IMG/VR virus record: IMGVR_UViG_3300034102_000815 | Span: 1-51,082 of that record | DNA from: a virus | DNA: 51,082 nucleotides | Reading direction: 5' to 3' (one strand) | The notes under the pieces: generated by a model | The model's input: the letters and a program-made list of their open reading frames with translations, nothing else | Database searches by the model: none | Told to the model about the DNA's origin: nothing | Shown here: piece after piece, positions 8,701 to 15,865 of the stretch | How the letters are laid out: the number at the start of each line of letters is the position of its first letter | Numbering within the stretch: position 1 is the stretch's first letter | Program-made: the position numbers and the translations under genes

Positions 8701-10056
8701 GCTATATGGGTTAAATAGGGTATCATATCCATAGTCACCAAAAACTCCATAAACACTTCCGCCCCACCCATATAGTTTATTATCGTCCGTTAAAATAATC
8801 TTGAAATCTGATGTTATATTAACGCCAGCATCATTCCTTTTATTAACAATGAATTGCTTAATATTGTTATTTGGCAAATAGGCTCTTGGATACCCATAAT
8901 ATAATGGAGTCGATATAGTTGTGTTGCTAGTTGTTCCGGCATCTTTGCCAACACTGTATACAAGCTTTTGTGTTGGTTGTACTAATATAAATGAGTGCGT
9001 TGTGGATATAGAAGCCGATTGAGCATTTTTAATATCGTCTAAAGGACTATTAAAAACAATAGAACCGCTTGGCCCTCTGCCAACTACTGCGCCGCCAGTT
9101 CCAGCGGCATAAACGTCGCCATTTGTAGCTATAGCAATAGAAAATGTTGTGTTGGCTGTAAAGAATTTCCAAGACCCAGAAATTAAACTTGGGCCACTAA
9201 TAATAGTTCCGGTAGTTCTTAATACAGCATTGCTATTGGTTCCACCCCAAATAAATAGCTGATTACTAGAATTAAGTGCGGCAGCAAGTCCAGAATTACA
9301 AGTAAATACTTTTGTTATATTGACCAAAGAAGAAATTCTGGTTATAGTCAATACATTTCCAGTTGATAATCCATTACCCTGTGATCCATTTGTATTGCCT
9401 CCGCAAGCCCATAGAGTACCATCAGATTTAACGGCATAAGATGCTACTTCGTTAACTGCTATATCTGTCCAATTTGAATCGGTTCCTATTCTCGTTAATG
9501 CATTTCTTGTTGCCGTATCGCCCTGTCCGAGTTGACCGCTAGTATTTAAACCGCATCCATAAATTTCTCCAGCACTATTTAGTGCCAACATGTGATAAGC
9601 GGTTGATCCATTAGCTATAACAACTTTGATCCAATTACTAGCTGTTCCAACTCTAGTTGGCGTTGTTCTATCTATAGAATCTCCCGTTCCTAACTGACCA
9701 TAAGTGTTAGCTCCCCAAGCATATAGTTTACCATCCTCAGTAATAGCGTATGATGTGGATCTTCCAGCAGCAATGCTAACGCACGTAGAGGTTTGCCCAG
9801 AGAATGCTAAAATAGCAATGTTTTTTGCTGTTGTTGTTCCATCTCCTAATTGACCAAAGCTATTACCACCACAAGCATATACATGCCCATTGTCCATTAA
9901 AAATAGAGTGTGATCCAATCCAGCGGCAACGTTCTGTATAGTTACGTTGGGTAACTTGGGAGCAACATAATTATTGATAGCTGATGCATTAGCACCAATG
10001 CTAGCTTGGTTTTGTGAATTAGAAGATGCTGCAACAAAAACATTATATTTAGGCAT
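5731..10056 (-). CDS. Giant composite adhesin: RCC1 and YVTN beta-propellers with poly-Thr linkers
   Basis: A 1441-aa protein. Residues about 40-755 contain many RCC1/ATS1-type repeats (WACGGNTNGSQGNG, YAWGANTYGQLGTG, YGCGINNYGQVGIG). Poly-Thr linker 1 (residues about 755-762) leads to a domain of about 120 residues. Linker 2 (about 885-906) is followed by YVTN-type propeller blades (about 915-1215; RLYVSNFNANNISVINT). Linker 3 (about 1217-1234) precedes an Mtd-like module (LRRGTNEEFVDSNLILASGEPAYALD) and a C-terminal domain ending SSIQSWRLF, shared with the next fibre. It is probably a virion surface fibre of glycan- or protein-binding propellers. The gene is not frameshifted. Ligand unknown. 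Confidence 0.85.
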   Translation of the reverse strand: MPKYNVFVAASSNSQNQASIGANASAINNYVAPKLPNVTIQNVAAGLDHTLFLMDNGHVYACGGNSFGQLGDGTTTAKNIAILAFSGQTSTCVSIAAGRSTSYAITEDGKLYAWGANTYGQLGTGDSIDRTTPTRVGTASNWIKVVIANGSTAYHMLALNSAGEIYGCGLNTSGQLGQGDTATRNALTRIGTDSNWTDIAVNEVASYAVKSDGTLWACGGNTNGSQGNGLSTGNVLTITRISSLVNITKVFTCNSGLAAALNSSNQLFIWGGTNSNAVLRTTGTIISGPSLISGSWKFFTANTTFSIAIATNGDVYAAGTGGAVVGRGPSGSIVFNSPLDDIKNAQSASISTTHSFILVQPTQKLVYSVGKDAGTTSNTTISTPLYYGYPRAYLPNNNIKQFIVNKRNDAGVNITSDFKIILTDDNKLYGWGGSVYGVFGDYGYDTLFNPYSSIHKAPFSSIYYNFNNEEWKKIAAGVSHAAYLSIDGTLVLAGTQYYSSLAYSTGVDGTIQNNISITTIFNDVDCGDFFTIAIGANNRLYGCGINNYGQVGIGSAGSQVQSMTQLSSSVLFSKVSCGLSFTFGLSVNNQLYTWGRNLYGQLGLGNNNDLYSPTFVVTNNDNIVDIACGYNHGIVLKSNGTIWGCGLNNVGQLGTGVATTSYTTLTQIGTASNWVQIFAFADNTVAINSLGEIYICGSNASGQIATGLNSPSIYRNLTKISQLSVSNPTVNPSTFVGTADGWFGTAYADSNIPLTTTTTTTTAQPCFINSLNTSISTSGPTGTIFVQGVGGASSKTKKTSLQAIDAGVTAGGYTNNTGTLIVFDGDQSGSTFTVNDLITFPFSSLSGRVSTTATYRVSAIVDISPISSNYPNTQALAVVCSDVATTTTTTSTTAGPGGSTTTTTTTAAPNYPPYAYVSNADSNTISIVEVSTGNLFANINLPGSPTRSFVDGTGNTAYVILQNSGSLNSSLCIINTSNGSIRSTLNLPSGFKATWISVDTTNKKAYISSDSTSSILVLNTITGTISEVLTYPTPIRSTLIDIPNGLMYCCETTSDTVGVFNLSSKTRTATISVGGFPYGLALNSSTNRLYVSNFNANNISVINTLNNTVTSTISGGSKPIQLAINPSTQRLYAVNLSASGTVTVINTSNESIVSTINIGSYPQSIALDTTYNRAIVTSGEDNQVQILNLSNNTVYGVLNVGNNPLYVSIGNVLVSNTTTTTTTTGLPGTTTTTTINPALACIPSKQFLRIQLRRGTNEEFVDSNLILASGEPAYALDTNIFKIGDGIRNWTQLDPIGVDMSNPTDIYVELQDILVGGDRISFNYDNNNQKISINSALEPQVFQRGDFSLSANQNNLNLGISAVVKVIPSTNINITGILAGQNNEMKLIYNGGNNNVTMMHNSSSSSVGNRIFNYTKQNFILSPDHGVTIIYDSSIQSWRLF
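6355..6408 (-). repeat. Poly-threonine linker 3 of the adhesin
   Basis: Eight Thr, then GLPG, then six Thr, connecting the YVTN propeller to the C-terminal Mtd-like module. Together the three linkers make the protein a string of rigid propellers on flexible, possibly O-glycosylated tethers. Confidence 0.85.
7339..7404 (-). repeat. Poly-threonine linker 2 of the adhesin
   Basis: Two Thr runs flank an Ala-Gly-Pro-Gly-Gly-Ser hinge, TTTTTTSTT-AGPGGS-TTTTTTT. It separates the middle domain from the YVTN propeller. Similar mucin-like linkers join domains in secreted glycoside hydrolases and some phage fibres. Confidence 0.85.
7771..7794 (-). repeat. Poly-threonine linker 1 of the adhesin (8 Thr codons)
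   Basis: Eight consecutive ACN codons using mixed third bases (ACT, ACG, ACA, ACC) join the RCC1 region to the next domain. Because the synonymous codons vary, this looks selected at protein level and is not a simple slipping microsatellite. Confidence 0.85.
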
Positions 10057-10064
10057 TATTTACC

Positions 10065-10988
10065 TCAAAACACGTTACTGATTGTCCAAGTAACTTTTCT
10101 TGGAGGAAATCCATCAACATCACTAAAAACCCAAGAGCCATTACCAGATAACATTTCAGCAGCGTCACTTTCTCTAATCCAAAAACTACCTTCTGGCTGA
10201 TCGTGTCTTTTTGGACCGCTATTCCAGACTCCCCAGCTATTTTGTACTAAAAATAATGTTTCTTTATATATTTCTTGAGTATCGTCCATTCCTATCCATG
10301 CCATCGCATGATTCCACCCGCCGCTCCTAGAAGCGATACCATATTGATCTCTTCTAGAACTAAATCCAGAACCAGAACAAACACTAATAGCATAACCATT
10401 CGCTATAGCGTCTCTAGCTTGTTCTATAGTATTAATTAAGCTAATAGTTTTAACTTGATGTTTCTGTGCGGCTTTTATAATTTCTGATGGAACACCTTGG
10501 CTTCCCCATCGTGATCCTTTTGAGCTATCATATTCTGATAAATCTATTCCGCCGTAAGGCTTGCGTAGTAAAATGCCACCATTTTGGTGAACAAATCTAG
10601 CTGCCACAGAGCAACTCATTCCTTGTCCACCGTGACCCCTACTGCCGTATATACCTTCTGTAGCACCCCTAGTTATGTATTCTTCTCGCTGACCGCCCAT
10701 GATTTCTGAACAGCGTGTAACATCTACTGCATTTCGTGTAGAATGGCTAACACAATCTCCAGTAGTTTGTCTTTCGCATGGTCCGAAGTCTGGATCAAAT
10801 TTAAGAACATTCTTAAATATGAGTGCGAGTTTTCCCTTGCCGCTACCATATAATTCATGAGCAGCCGCTCCGAATAATGGGTGTGGAAGCTCTCCCAAAA
10901 GTTTATCTGTGTCTTTTGGGTCGCAATACGCTCCCATGAAGCCTTCTTTATAGGCTTTTAGGAGATCTCTAGGTTTGTTAAAAATCAT
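10065..10988 (-). CDS. Papain-like (C1-type) cysteine peptidase
   Basis: A 307-aa protein. Catalytic signatures in the correct order: a Gln and nucleophile Cys in QTTGDCVSHS (Cys about residue 78), the general-base His in GGWNHAMAW (about 224), and Asn-Ser-Trp-Gly in VQNSWGVW (about 250). There is no signal peptide. It lies nine bases downstream of a holin-like gene and immediately upstream of the giant adhesin, inside the virion module. Plausible roles are processing of virion proteins or a virion-borne enzyme attacking host surface protein; the sequence alone does not decide. Confidence 0.85.
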   Translation of the reverse strand: MIFNKPRDLLKAYKEGFMGAYCDPKDTDKLLGELPHPLFGAAAHELYGSGKGKLALIFKNVLKFDPDFGPCERQTTGDCVSHSTRNAVDVTRCSEIMGGQREEYITRGATEGIYGSRGHGGQGMSCSVAARFVHQNGGILLRKPYGGIDLSEYDSSKGSRWGSQGVPSEIIKAAQKHQVKTISLINTIEQARDAIANGYAISVCSGSGFSSRRDQYGIASRSGGWNHAMAWIGMDDTQEIYKETLFLVQNSWGVWNSGPKRHDQPEGSFWIRESDAAEMLSGNGSWVFSDVDGFPPRKVTWTISNVF

Positions 10989-10993
10989 AGTTC

Positions 10994-11209
10994 TTACTTC
11001 TTGTTAGTGTGATCTTTGATCCAATTTACGGCACTATTCACTAGAACAACCACCACTGGCACTACTAATGCCGAAGCTGACCCTAAATCGATGTTAGCGA
11101 TATTTTCACCAACATAAGTTAGAAGAGCGGCTACGCCTACTAGTAAAGCATTTTTACCTACATTAATAACGTCATTAAGATCCATGCTATAAGCTTTTGA
11201 AGTTAACAT
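10994..11209 (-). CDS. Holin-like small membrane protein
   Basis: A 71-aa protein with two hydrophobic segments (about residues 20-39 and 46-64; SALVVPVVVVLVNSAVNWI) separated by a short polar turn, and a charged C terminus (KDHTNKK). Size, two helices and basic tail match class II holins. A good ribosome site (GGGAGA, six bases before ATG) supports the start. It neighbours a PAS membrane protein and a peptidase; no endolysin with a recognised muralytic domain is seen in this window, so the holin call is tentative. Confidence 0.6.
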   Translation of the reverse strand: MLTSKAYSMDLNDVINVGKNALLVGVAALLTYVGENIANIDLGSASALVVPVVVVLVNSAVNWIKDHTNKK

Positions 11210-11210
11210 A

Positions 11211-11804
11211 TTATATCTCCCTTATTTCTGAAATACTGACCAAGAACCCACCGTGGGCATTATCATTTATTTTGTATGGAAAACCTAGCACTTTAATTAC
11301 TTTATCTTCACAGTTTTTAACAATTCTTACAAATTTGCGATTCATTTGAAGACAAGACTGAAATTCATTGAAAAATTCTTCACGCTCATCTTCGTGAATA
11401 TAACTTAGCCAATCGTATCCATCCACATTGGATATAGTGTCACTAGTTAGTTCATAAAAACTATTATTTGTCCAAACTAGCCTTCCTTGGTCATCTGTTT
11501 CAAATAATGCTACATTATTGTAATGTAGTGCGGCTTTTGTTCTTTGTTCTATGACTTTTTGTCTTATCTCTATTCTGCCGCATGTATTTCTAAGCTCTAT
11601 TACTGCATCTTTTAAGCTATTACCACCATTTGTTGTTAATTCTTTTTTGATTGCATGTAAAGACTTTATAAGATCATCTTGACTTTGTAATAATTTAATA
11701 GTTGGTTTAATTGCTTTAACCCATATTAAGCTAAAGAATGTACCCAATCCACCAAGTAGACTACAAATAAGTGTGATGCTCTCTGGATTTTTGAAGTCAA
11801 TCAT
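11211..11804 (-). CDS. PAS-domain membrane protein
   Basis: A 197-aa protein. One N-terminal transmembrane helix (about residues 10-30), a helical coiled linker (about 33-90), then a PAS fold: YNNVALFETDDQGRLVWTN, a DWLSYIHEDEREEF segment typical of PAS helices, and a terminal GGFLVSISEI strand. No kinase, cyclase or other output domain follows. It lies one base upstream of the holin-like gene. A sensor that tunes lysis or membrane function is conceivable but unproven. Confidence 0.75.
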   Translation of the reverse strand: MIDFKNPESITLICSLLGGLGTFFSLIWVKAIKPTIKLLQSQDDLIKSLHAIKKELTTNGGNSLKDAVIELRNTCGRIEIRQKVIEQRTKAALHYNNVALFETDDQGRLVWTNNSFYELTSDTISNVDGYDWLSYIHEDEREEFFNEFQSCLQMNRKFVRIVKNCEDKVIKVLGFPYKINDNAHGGFLVSISEIREI

Positions 11805-11822
11805 TCATGAGGCTCCAAATAT

Positions 11823-11856
11823 GGCATAGAGCGCCAATAAATGACGCTCATATGCC
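11823..11856 (-). terminator. Strong hairpin after the Gly/Thr-rich protein gene
   Basis: Stem of about 11 bp (GGCATA-GAGCG pairing with CGCTC-TATGCC, one bulge) 13 bases after the stop of the 206-aa gene. The following bases are only moderately T-rich, so it may be a weak terminator or an mRNA 3'-stabilising hairpin. Confidence 0.45.
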
Positions 11857-11868
11857 GATTTGTTAAAA

Positions 11869-12489
11869 TCAAGACTCGTAGCTATTCTTAGCCTTGTAAT
11901 CGTCTTGCTTTGGAACTACACTGCCAAACATATAGGTGAGTTCACCGGGAACTGACCTTGTTGGTGTAGCGGCATCGTCTGTTGCAGCAGTAGAGCCGTC
12001 CATTTGAACATACTCTGTTTGGGTGCCAGCACCAGTGCCTTTTGATAAGCCGGGAACAACGTTGCCATTTGGTCTAGCCAACACATTGAAAGATGTATTG
12101 GAGTAGGAACCAACTCTGTAAGATGCTACAGTCTTGTGTATGCTGCCCTGTGTGCTAACGCCACCGGGAGTTGACAAGACAGTAGAAGCAGAGTTATTTA
12201 CCTTGGATGCATTATCACCAGCACCACGAATTAAAAAATTGCTTCCTCTTTCTGGTGTATATGCAAAAGTGCCAGAAGTTTTTGCTTTTGTTACACCGTG
12301 AGGATCAGCATTTGAAGCACCGCCGTCCGTATCTACGGCTACCTGTGAACCATACTCTCTGCCAGTATTGAGTTCATTGACTCCAATAACCTTGGTCATT
12401 GGGCTACCGGCTGGAACATTACCACCGCCTACTACTGTTCCGCCATTATTAACTGTAGAACCGGAACCTTTTGCTGTAGTTGTTGACAT
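11869..12489 (-). CDS. Gly/Ser/Thr-rich protein, probable virion component
   Basis: A 206-aa low-complexity soluble protein (starts MSTTTAKGSGSTVNNGG) without Cys and with regularly spaced Gly/Thr/Asn. It has its own 80-bp upstream gap, a strong Shine-Dalgarno (AAGGAG) and a strong hairpin behind it, which suggests high expression. Composition resembles decoration or other structural proteins. I do not recognise the family. Confidence 0.65.
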   Translation of the reverse strand: MSTTTAKGSGSTVNNGGTVVGGGNVPAGSPMTKVIGVNELNTGREYGSQVAVDTDGGASNADPHGVTKAKTSGTFAYTPERGSNFLIRGAGDNASKVNNSASTVLSTPGGVSTQGSIHKTVASYRVGSYSNTSFNVLARPNGNVVPGLSKGTGAGTQTEYVQMDGSTAATDDAATPTRSVPGELTYMFGSVVPKQDDYKAKNSYES

Positions 12490-12569
12490 AGAATTTCTCC
12501 TTAAAAATATATGGATTAATCATGTCCTTTTCCTTTGAAAGTCCGGTTCCTACAGTAGTATACACGCAT

Positions 12570-13049
12570 TTAGATGAATTTTTGCTTAATACTTTTCAGT
12601 ATTTTGTGCATTTTACGCCTAGTGCTTTCTCTATTGATGTTATGTTTTTTGGCTATTTCCGCTATCGTCATATTAGAAAGCCTGTCCAGAAATATCTCTT
12701 TATCTAGTGGATTCTTTAGCTCATCCATTATATCCATAAATAGAAATTGATTACTATGTTCAGCTATATTGTTGTGTAATTTGCCACCAGTTCTTTTAGA
12801 CTTTTGTGCAAACTTAATTTCCTTCATGCACTCTATAAAGACTCCATTATATAGATACGTTGTAAACTTTGCACCCTTGGATGGCTCATGATTCAGAAAT
12901 GTCTTCCATAAGGCATTGATTTGACAGGTGTAGATTATATCCCTGTCAAGCTGATTCATGAATCTACGAGCAGCCTTGTTCATAATCTTCAATATATTCT
13001 CATCTTTCAACGCATTCTCAATTTTTTCGTTTATATCAGTATTATTCAT
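12570..13049 (-). CDS. Phage RNA polymerase sigma factor (late, gp55-like)
   Basis: A 159-aa protein built like a minimal sigma70-family factor. Residues about 24-75 match region 2 (a DxxYTCQINALWKTF...GAKFTTYLYNGVFIECMKEIK pattern that would bind core polymerase and melt the -10). Residues about 115-156 form a region 4 helix-turn-helix (SNMTIAEIAKKHNINRESTRRKM). Regions 1 and 3 are missing, as in T4 gp55. It overlaps the upstream gene by 8 bp. Its position next to virion genes lacking sigma70 promoters fits a late-transcription role. Confidence 0.85.
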   Translation of the reverse strand: MNNTDINEKIENALKDENILKIMNKAARRFMNQLDRDIIYTCQINALWKTFLNHEPSKGAKFTTYLYNGVFIECMKEIKFAQKSKRTGGKLHNNIAEHSNQFLFMDIMDELKNPLDKEIFLDRLSNMTIAEIAKKHNINRESTRRKMHKILKSIKQKFI

Positions 13050-13497
13050 CTAAATCTCCTATAATAGCTTTTTCAATATCTTTTCTTACTTTAGCAAAAT
13101 CGAACATGTGACCGATACCAACAAAAAATCGATATCGGCTAAGAACCTTTAATACCTCTACTCCGGGTACAGAATCTAAAATAGACTTTATATTGTTAGT
13201 TATGTCAAAATTTGTGTGTCCTATCCAACAATCAAATGTAGATAATAGTGCTACATCATCCATTAATTTGCTAGTTAGTGGTAACATCATTGCTGGATGC
13301 ATTATATGCTTTGACTCATCCTCGTTTGAATTAGATATAAAGTCTTCTTCTTCATCATCATCCTCATCTTCTACACTGTCATGCTCAATGTGCTGCATAG
13401 CAACATTTTGTATAATAGTGTGCAGAATTGGTGAAGTTAATTGTTTTTCAATGTAATCTTCGTATTTTTGCCATCCAATTTTTTTGTACTTGTTCAT
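13042..13497 (-). CDS. Hypothetical acidic protein upstream of the sigma factor
   Basis: A 151-aa protein with a strongly acidic tract (EDEDDDEEED, about residues 43-52) and a C-terminal segment RYRFFVGIGHMFDFAKVRKDIEKAI. It overlaps the sigma gene by 8 bp, implying translational coupling. Family not recognised; a partner of the sigma factor is possible by position only. Confidence 0.7.
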   Translation of the reverse strand: MNKYKKIGWQKYEDYIEKQLTSPILHTIIQNVAMQHIEHDSVEDEDDDEEEDFISNSNEDESKHIMHPAMMLPLTSKLMDDVALLSTFDCWIGHTNFDITNNIKSILDSVPGVEVLKVLSRYRFFVGIGHMFDFAKVRKDIEKAIIGDLDE

Positions 13498-13516
13498 TTA
13501 CATCACTCCTTTGCGT

Positions 13517-13897
13517 TTATCTTAACACATCGGAAGGCTTTACACAAGGCTCATCTTTCGAATTATGCTGATGGAGTTGCATTATTTTATCTTTTGAGTT
13601 CGATCCTAAGTGTATAAAGACCTTAACTAAGAAATCCTCTTGTGCATCTTGTAGCAATCCAAGCTTTAACATATTTATCGTCTCTATGTAACACTTGTCT
13701 TGAGACAAAATGTCTAACAGCTTACACAAAGCTGTAGCGGATTCATCATCATAATCATTTAGCTCTATATCAATAACTGGACTTGTTTCATTTCTTTTAA
13801 TGGAATACGATATAGATGCTAACGTATTAATATCTTCATTTTCTTCTACAGGTACTGGTTCTGATTCTGGTTTTTTAGAAAAAAAGTTATAGAACAT
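13517..13897 (-). CDS. Hypothetical protein
   Basis: A 126-aa protein, no membrane segment; N-terminal Pro/Glu-rich stretch (ESEPVPVEENED) then a helical domain (SATALCKLLDILSQDK). It overlaps the end of the glycosyltransferase gene by 11 bp and lies 20 bp upstream of the next gene. Family not recognised. Confidence 0.7.
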   Translation of the reverse strand: MFYNFFSKKPESEPVPVEENEDINTLASISYSIKRNETSPVIDIELNDYDDESATALCKLLDILSQDKCYIETINMLKLGLLQDAQEDFLVKVFIHLGSNSKDKIMQLHQHNSKDEPCVKPSDVLR

Positions 13898-14954
13898 GTT
13901 TCATTATTTCTCTAGAGGAATGTTCCCAAGTAAATTGTTGTGCGGTGGAAATACCAGCAGTATTGATATTTAAATCTCCAGCTTGACGCTTGTTGTGAAT
14001 AGTTTTCATGTGTTTTATAAATTCAATGCACTGTTCAATGCCAATTTTTGCCCAATCTCCCTGACCATGAAACCATTTATTATCATTAGCTGGTTCTTCG
14101 TTTGCTATGCTGACTAGCATGGAGTTTTCAGAATTACAGAATTGGGTATGAGCAGAATAATTTGTGGTAATTACGTGTTTTCCACACGCCATCATTTCTA
14201 ATAATTCAAGATTCCAGCCTTCTGCTCTAGAAGGAAATACTCCGCAGTGTGTTTGTGCCATAATACTATACACTTCTTCCTGAGTATTTTGCCTAGGGAT
14301 TATACGAATTTTAGAGCCTAATTTTGATCTATAATATGTATTTTCCCAATTTAATTTTTCTTCCTGTGAACAGAATGGGTTCTCGCACATCAACCAAAGT
14401 TCTACATTATCATCGACATCAAATGCTGAATTAAACAATTCAACCAATACATCGTGTCCTTTACGAATCTCCCACTTCCCGCAATTAAAAAATCGCGTTG
14501 GATAACTTACATTTATTGTGGAGCTTTTGAATATAGATGTATCTACGCCAAGTGGTATAACATGGATATTGGAACTATCAAACTCAATATTTTGTAGTAC
14601 TATGTTTTTAGCCCAATCAGAGCATACAAAAATAGAATCTAGTGACTGCAAGTGGTGTTTCTCTAAGTTAGTAAACTTATTCAATTCAAATATGGGGAAT
14701 CCTATTCTTTTTCCTCTTCCCGCAAATTGAGTCATATCATGCTGATGCCATATTTTAATGCATGGTGCATCAAAATCTAAAAATTTAGCATTTTGCAAAG
14801 CTTTTTTTATTATATCAGCATCTTCTTGAGTAGTGACTTGTGGCTGACCAATACATATAAGAGAAACATCTGTTAGTTTACTGAGATGCTTAACAATATT
14901 TAAGCCGGTTATACCATATCCAAGCTGATTAATTGGTGCTACTATATTGATCAT
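13887..14954 (-). CDS. GT4-family (group 1) glycosyltransferase
   Basis: A 355-aa GT-B fold enzyme of usual size. N-terminal Rossmann start (MINIVAPINQLGYGITGLN), hinge FNCGKWEIRKGHDVLVE, and the nucleotide-sugar-binding EX7E motif within SRAEGWNLELLEMMACGKHVI (about residues 246-254). It transfers a sugar from a nucleotide sugar, acceptor unknown. It overlaps the second glycosyltransferase gene (4 bp), so the two are coupled. Acceptors could be modified phage DNA bases, host surface glycans, or the phage's Thr-rich virion proteins. Confidence 0.88.
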   Translation of the reverse strand: MINIVAPINQLGYGITGLNIVKHLSKLTDVSLICIGQPQVTTQEDADIIKKALQNAKFLDFDAPCIKIWHQHDMTQFAGRGKRIGFPIFELNKFTNLEKHHLQSLDSIFVCSDWAKNIVLQNIEFDSSNIHVIPLGVDTSIFKSSTINVSYPTRFFNCGKWEIRKGHDVLVELFNSAFDVDDNVELWLMCENPFCSQEEKLNWENTYYRSKLGSKIRIIPRQNTQEEVYSIMAQTHCGVFPSRAEGWNLELLEMMACGKHVITTNYSAHTQFCNSENSMLVSIANEEPANDNKWFHGQGDWAKIGIEQCIEFIKHMKTIHNKRQAGDLNINTAGISTAQQFTWEHSSREIMKHVL

Positions 14955-15865
14955 GATGTCTCCATTAATGCGTGTTGTGAATATGATACAATCATGCTAG
15001 GATCAAGAATGATTTTGTTACCATCGTCTATAATACTTTGATTTAAAATAGCATGATCTGGGTCTACAAATCCATCTTTCCACTCTTTTGCTCCATATTT
15101 GTGATTATTTAGTAGCGGTATTTTATATATCGATAAGCCACCAAAATTTGATCTAACCTCCACAGGGTCATCGCCCCTGCGAAATACAATTTTATTAAAT
15201 GCTGGTGTTCTTAGGATATGAATTCCTTCTGTAAATGATAGCGGTCTAAAGGCTAAAGAATCATACATAACATATGATGTTTGATTATGCTCTTCCAAAG
15301 AATCAATTCCATACGGCTCTGACAAAACGCCATAAGAAGATACGCAGGCATAATTTTGATGAGATTCTAGAGTAAATATACCATGACAAATACCATCATA
15401 TGACCATCCACCTTTAATATCTAGATCCATCACACACATATAGTCATAGTCATTATAGTTAGAATATAATACTTCTAGATATTTATTTCTACACTCGGCC
15501 AATATCTTACATCGATTAAAATGCCACGGGTCTTTTCCGTTATGCAAATCCGATCTATAGTTTTTGTCATTTCTATGCTCAGATATGAACGTCCAATCTT
15601 GAGAAATATTATTGGATATAATACTTACAGTATTGTCTTTGGAGTCATTCTCATACAGAATGCCTGTGTGTCTATTAAATAGATCGCCGGTTCTTTGTAT
15701 TCGTAAAATATTTCTTTGTATTGTATCCTCTACATCTCTACAGATACCACAAAATACAATAGACTTCTTTTTACATATTTGTTTCCCGGCGTTTACTTTA
15801 TAAGAGTAGACGCTTTTTATGTGGTCTGGCGGTTCGAATAAATATTCTGGAAAGTCAGTTATCAT
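14951..15865 (-). CDS. GT-A-type glycosyltransferase (GT69/CAP59-like)
   Basis: A 304-aa protein. Features: an early strand IVFCGICRDVEDTI, then LYENDSKDNT, a catalytic DxD-like motif in MCVMDLDIKGGW (about residue 147), and an aromatic-rich C-terminal half. This layout resembles cryptococcal CAP59/CMT1-type alpha-mannosyltransferases (GT69); that family assignment is from pattern memory. No membrane anchor. It forms a pair with the GT4 enzyme directly downstream and starts one base inside the preceding gene's stop. Confidence 0.75.
   Translation of the reverse strand: MITDFPEYLFEPPDHIKSVYSYKVNAGKQICKKKSIVFCGICRDVEDTIQRNILRIQRTGDLFNRHTGILYENDSKDNTVSIISNNISQDWTFISEHRNDKNYRSDLHNGKDPWHFNRCKILAECRNKYLEVLYSNYNDYDYMCVMDLDIKGGWSYDGICHGIFTLESHQNYACVSSYGVLSEPYGIDSLEEHNQTSYVMYDSLAFRPLSFTEGIHILRTPAFNKIVFRRGDDPVEVRSNFGGLSIYKIPLLNNHKYGAKEWKDGFVDPDHAILNQSIIDDGNKIILDPSMIVSYSQHALMETS

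Noticed and set aside
3946-10056. Possible diversity-generating retroelement because of Mtd-like modules
   Set aside because: No reverse transcriptase gene and no variable/template repeat pair with adenine-biased differences was seen in the window.
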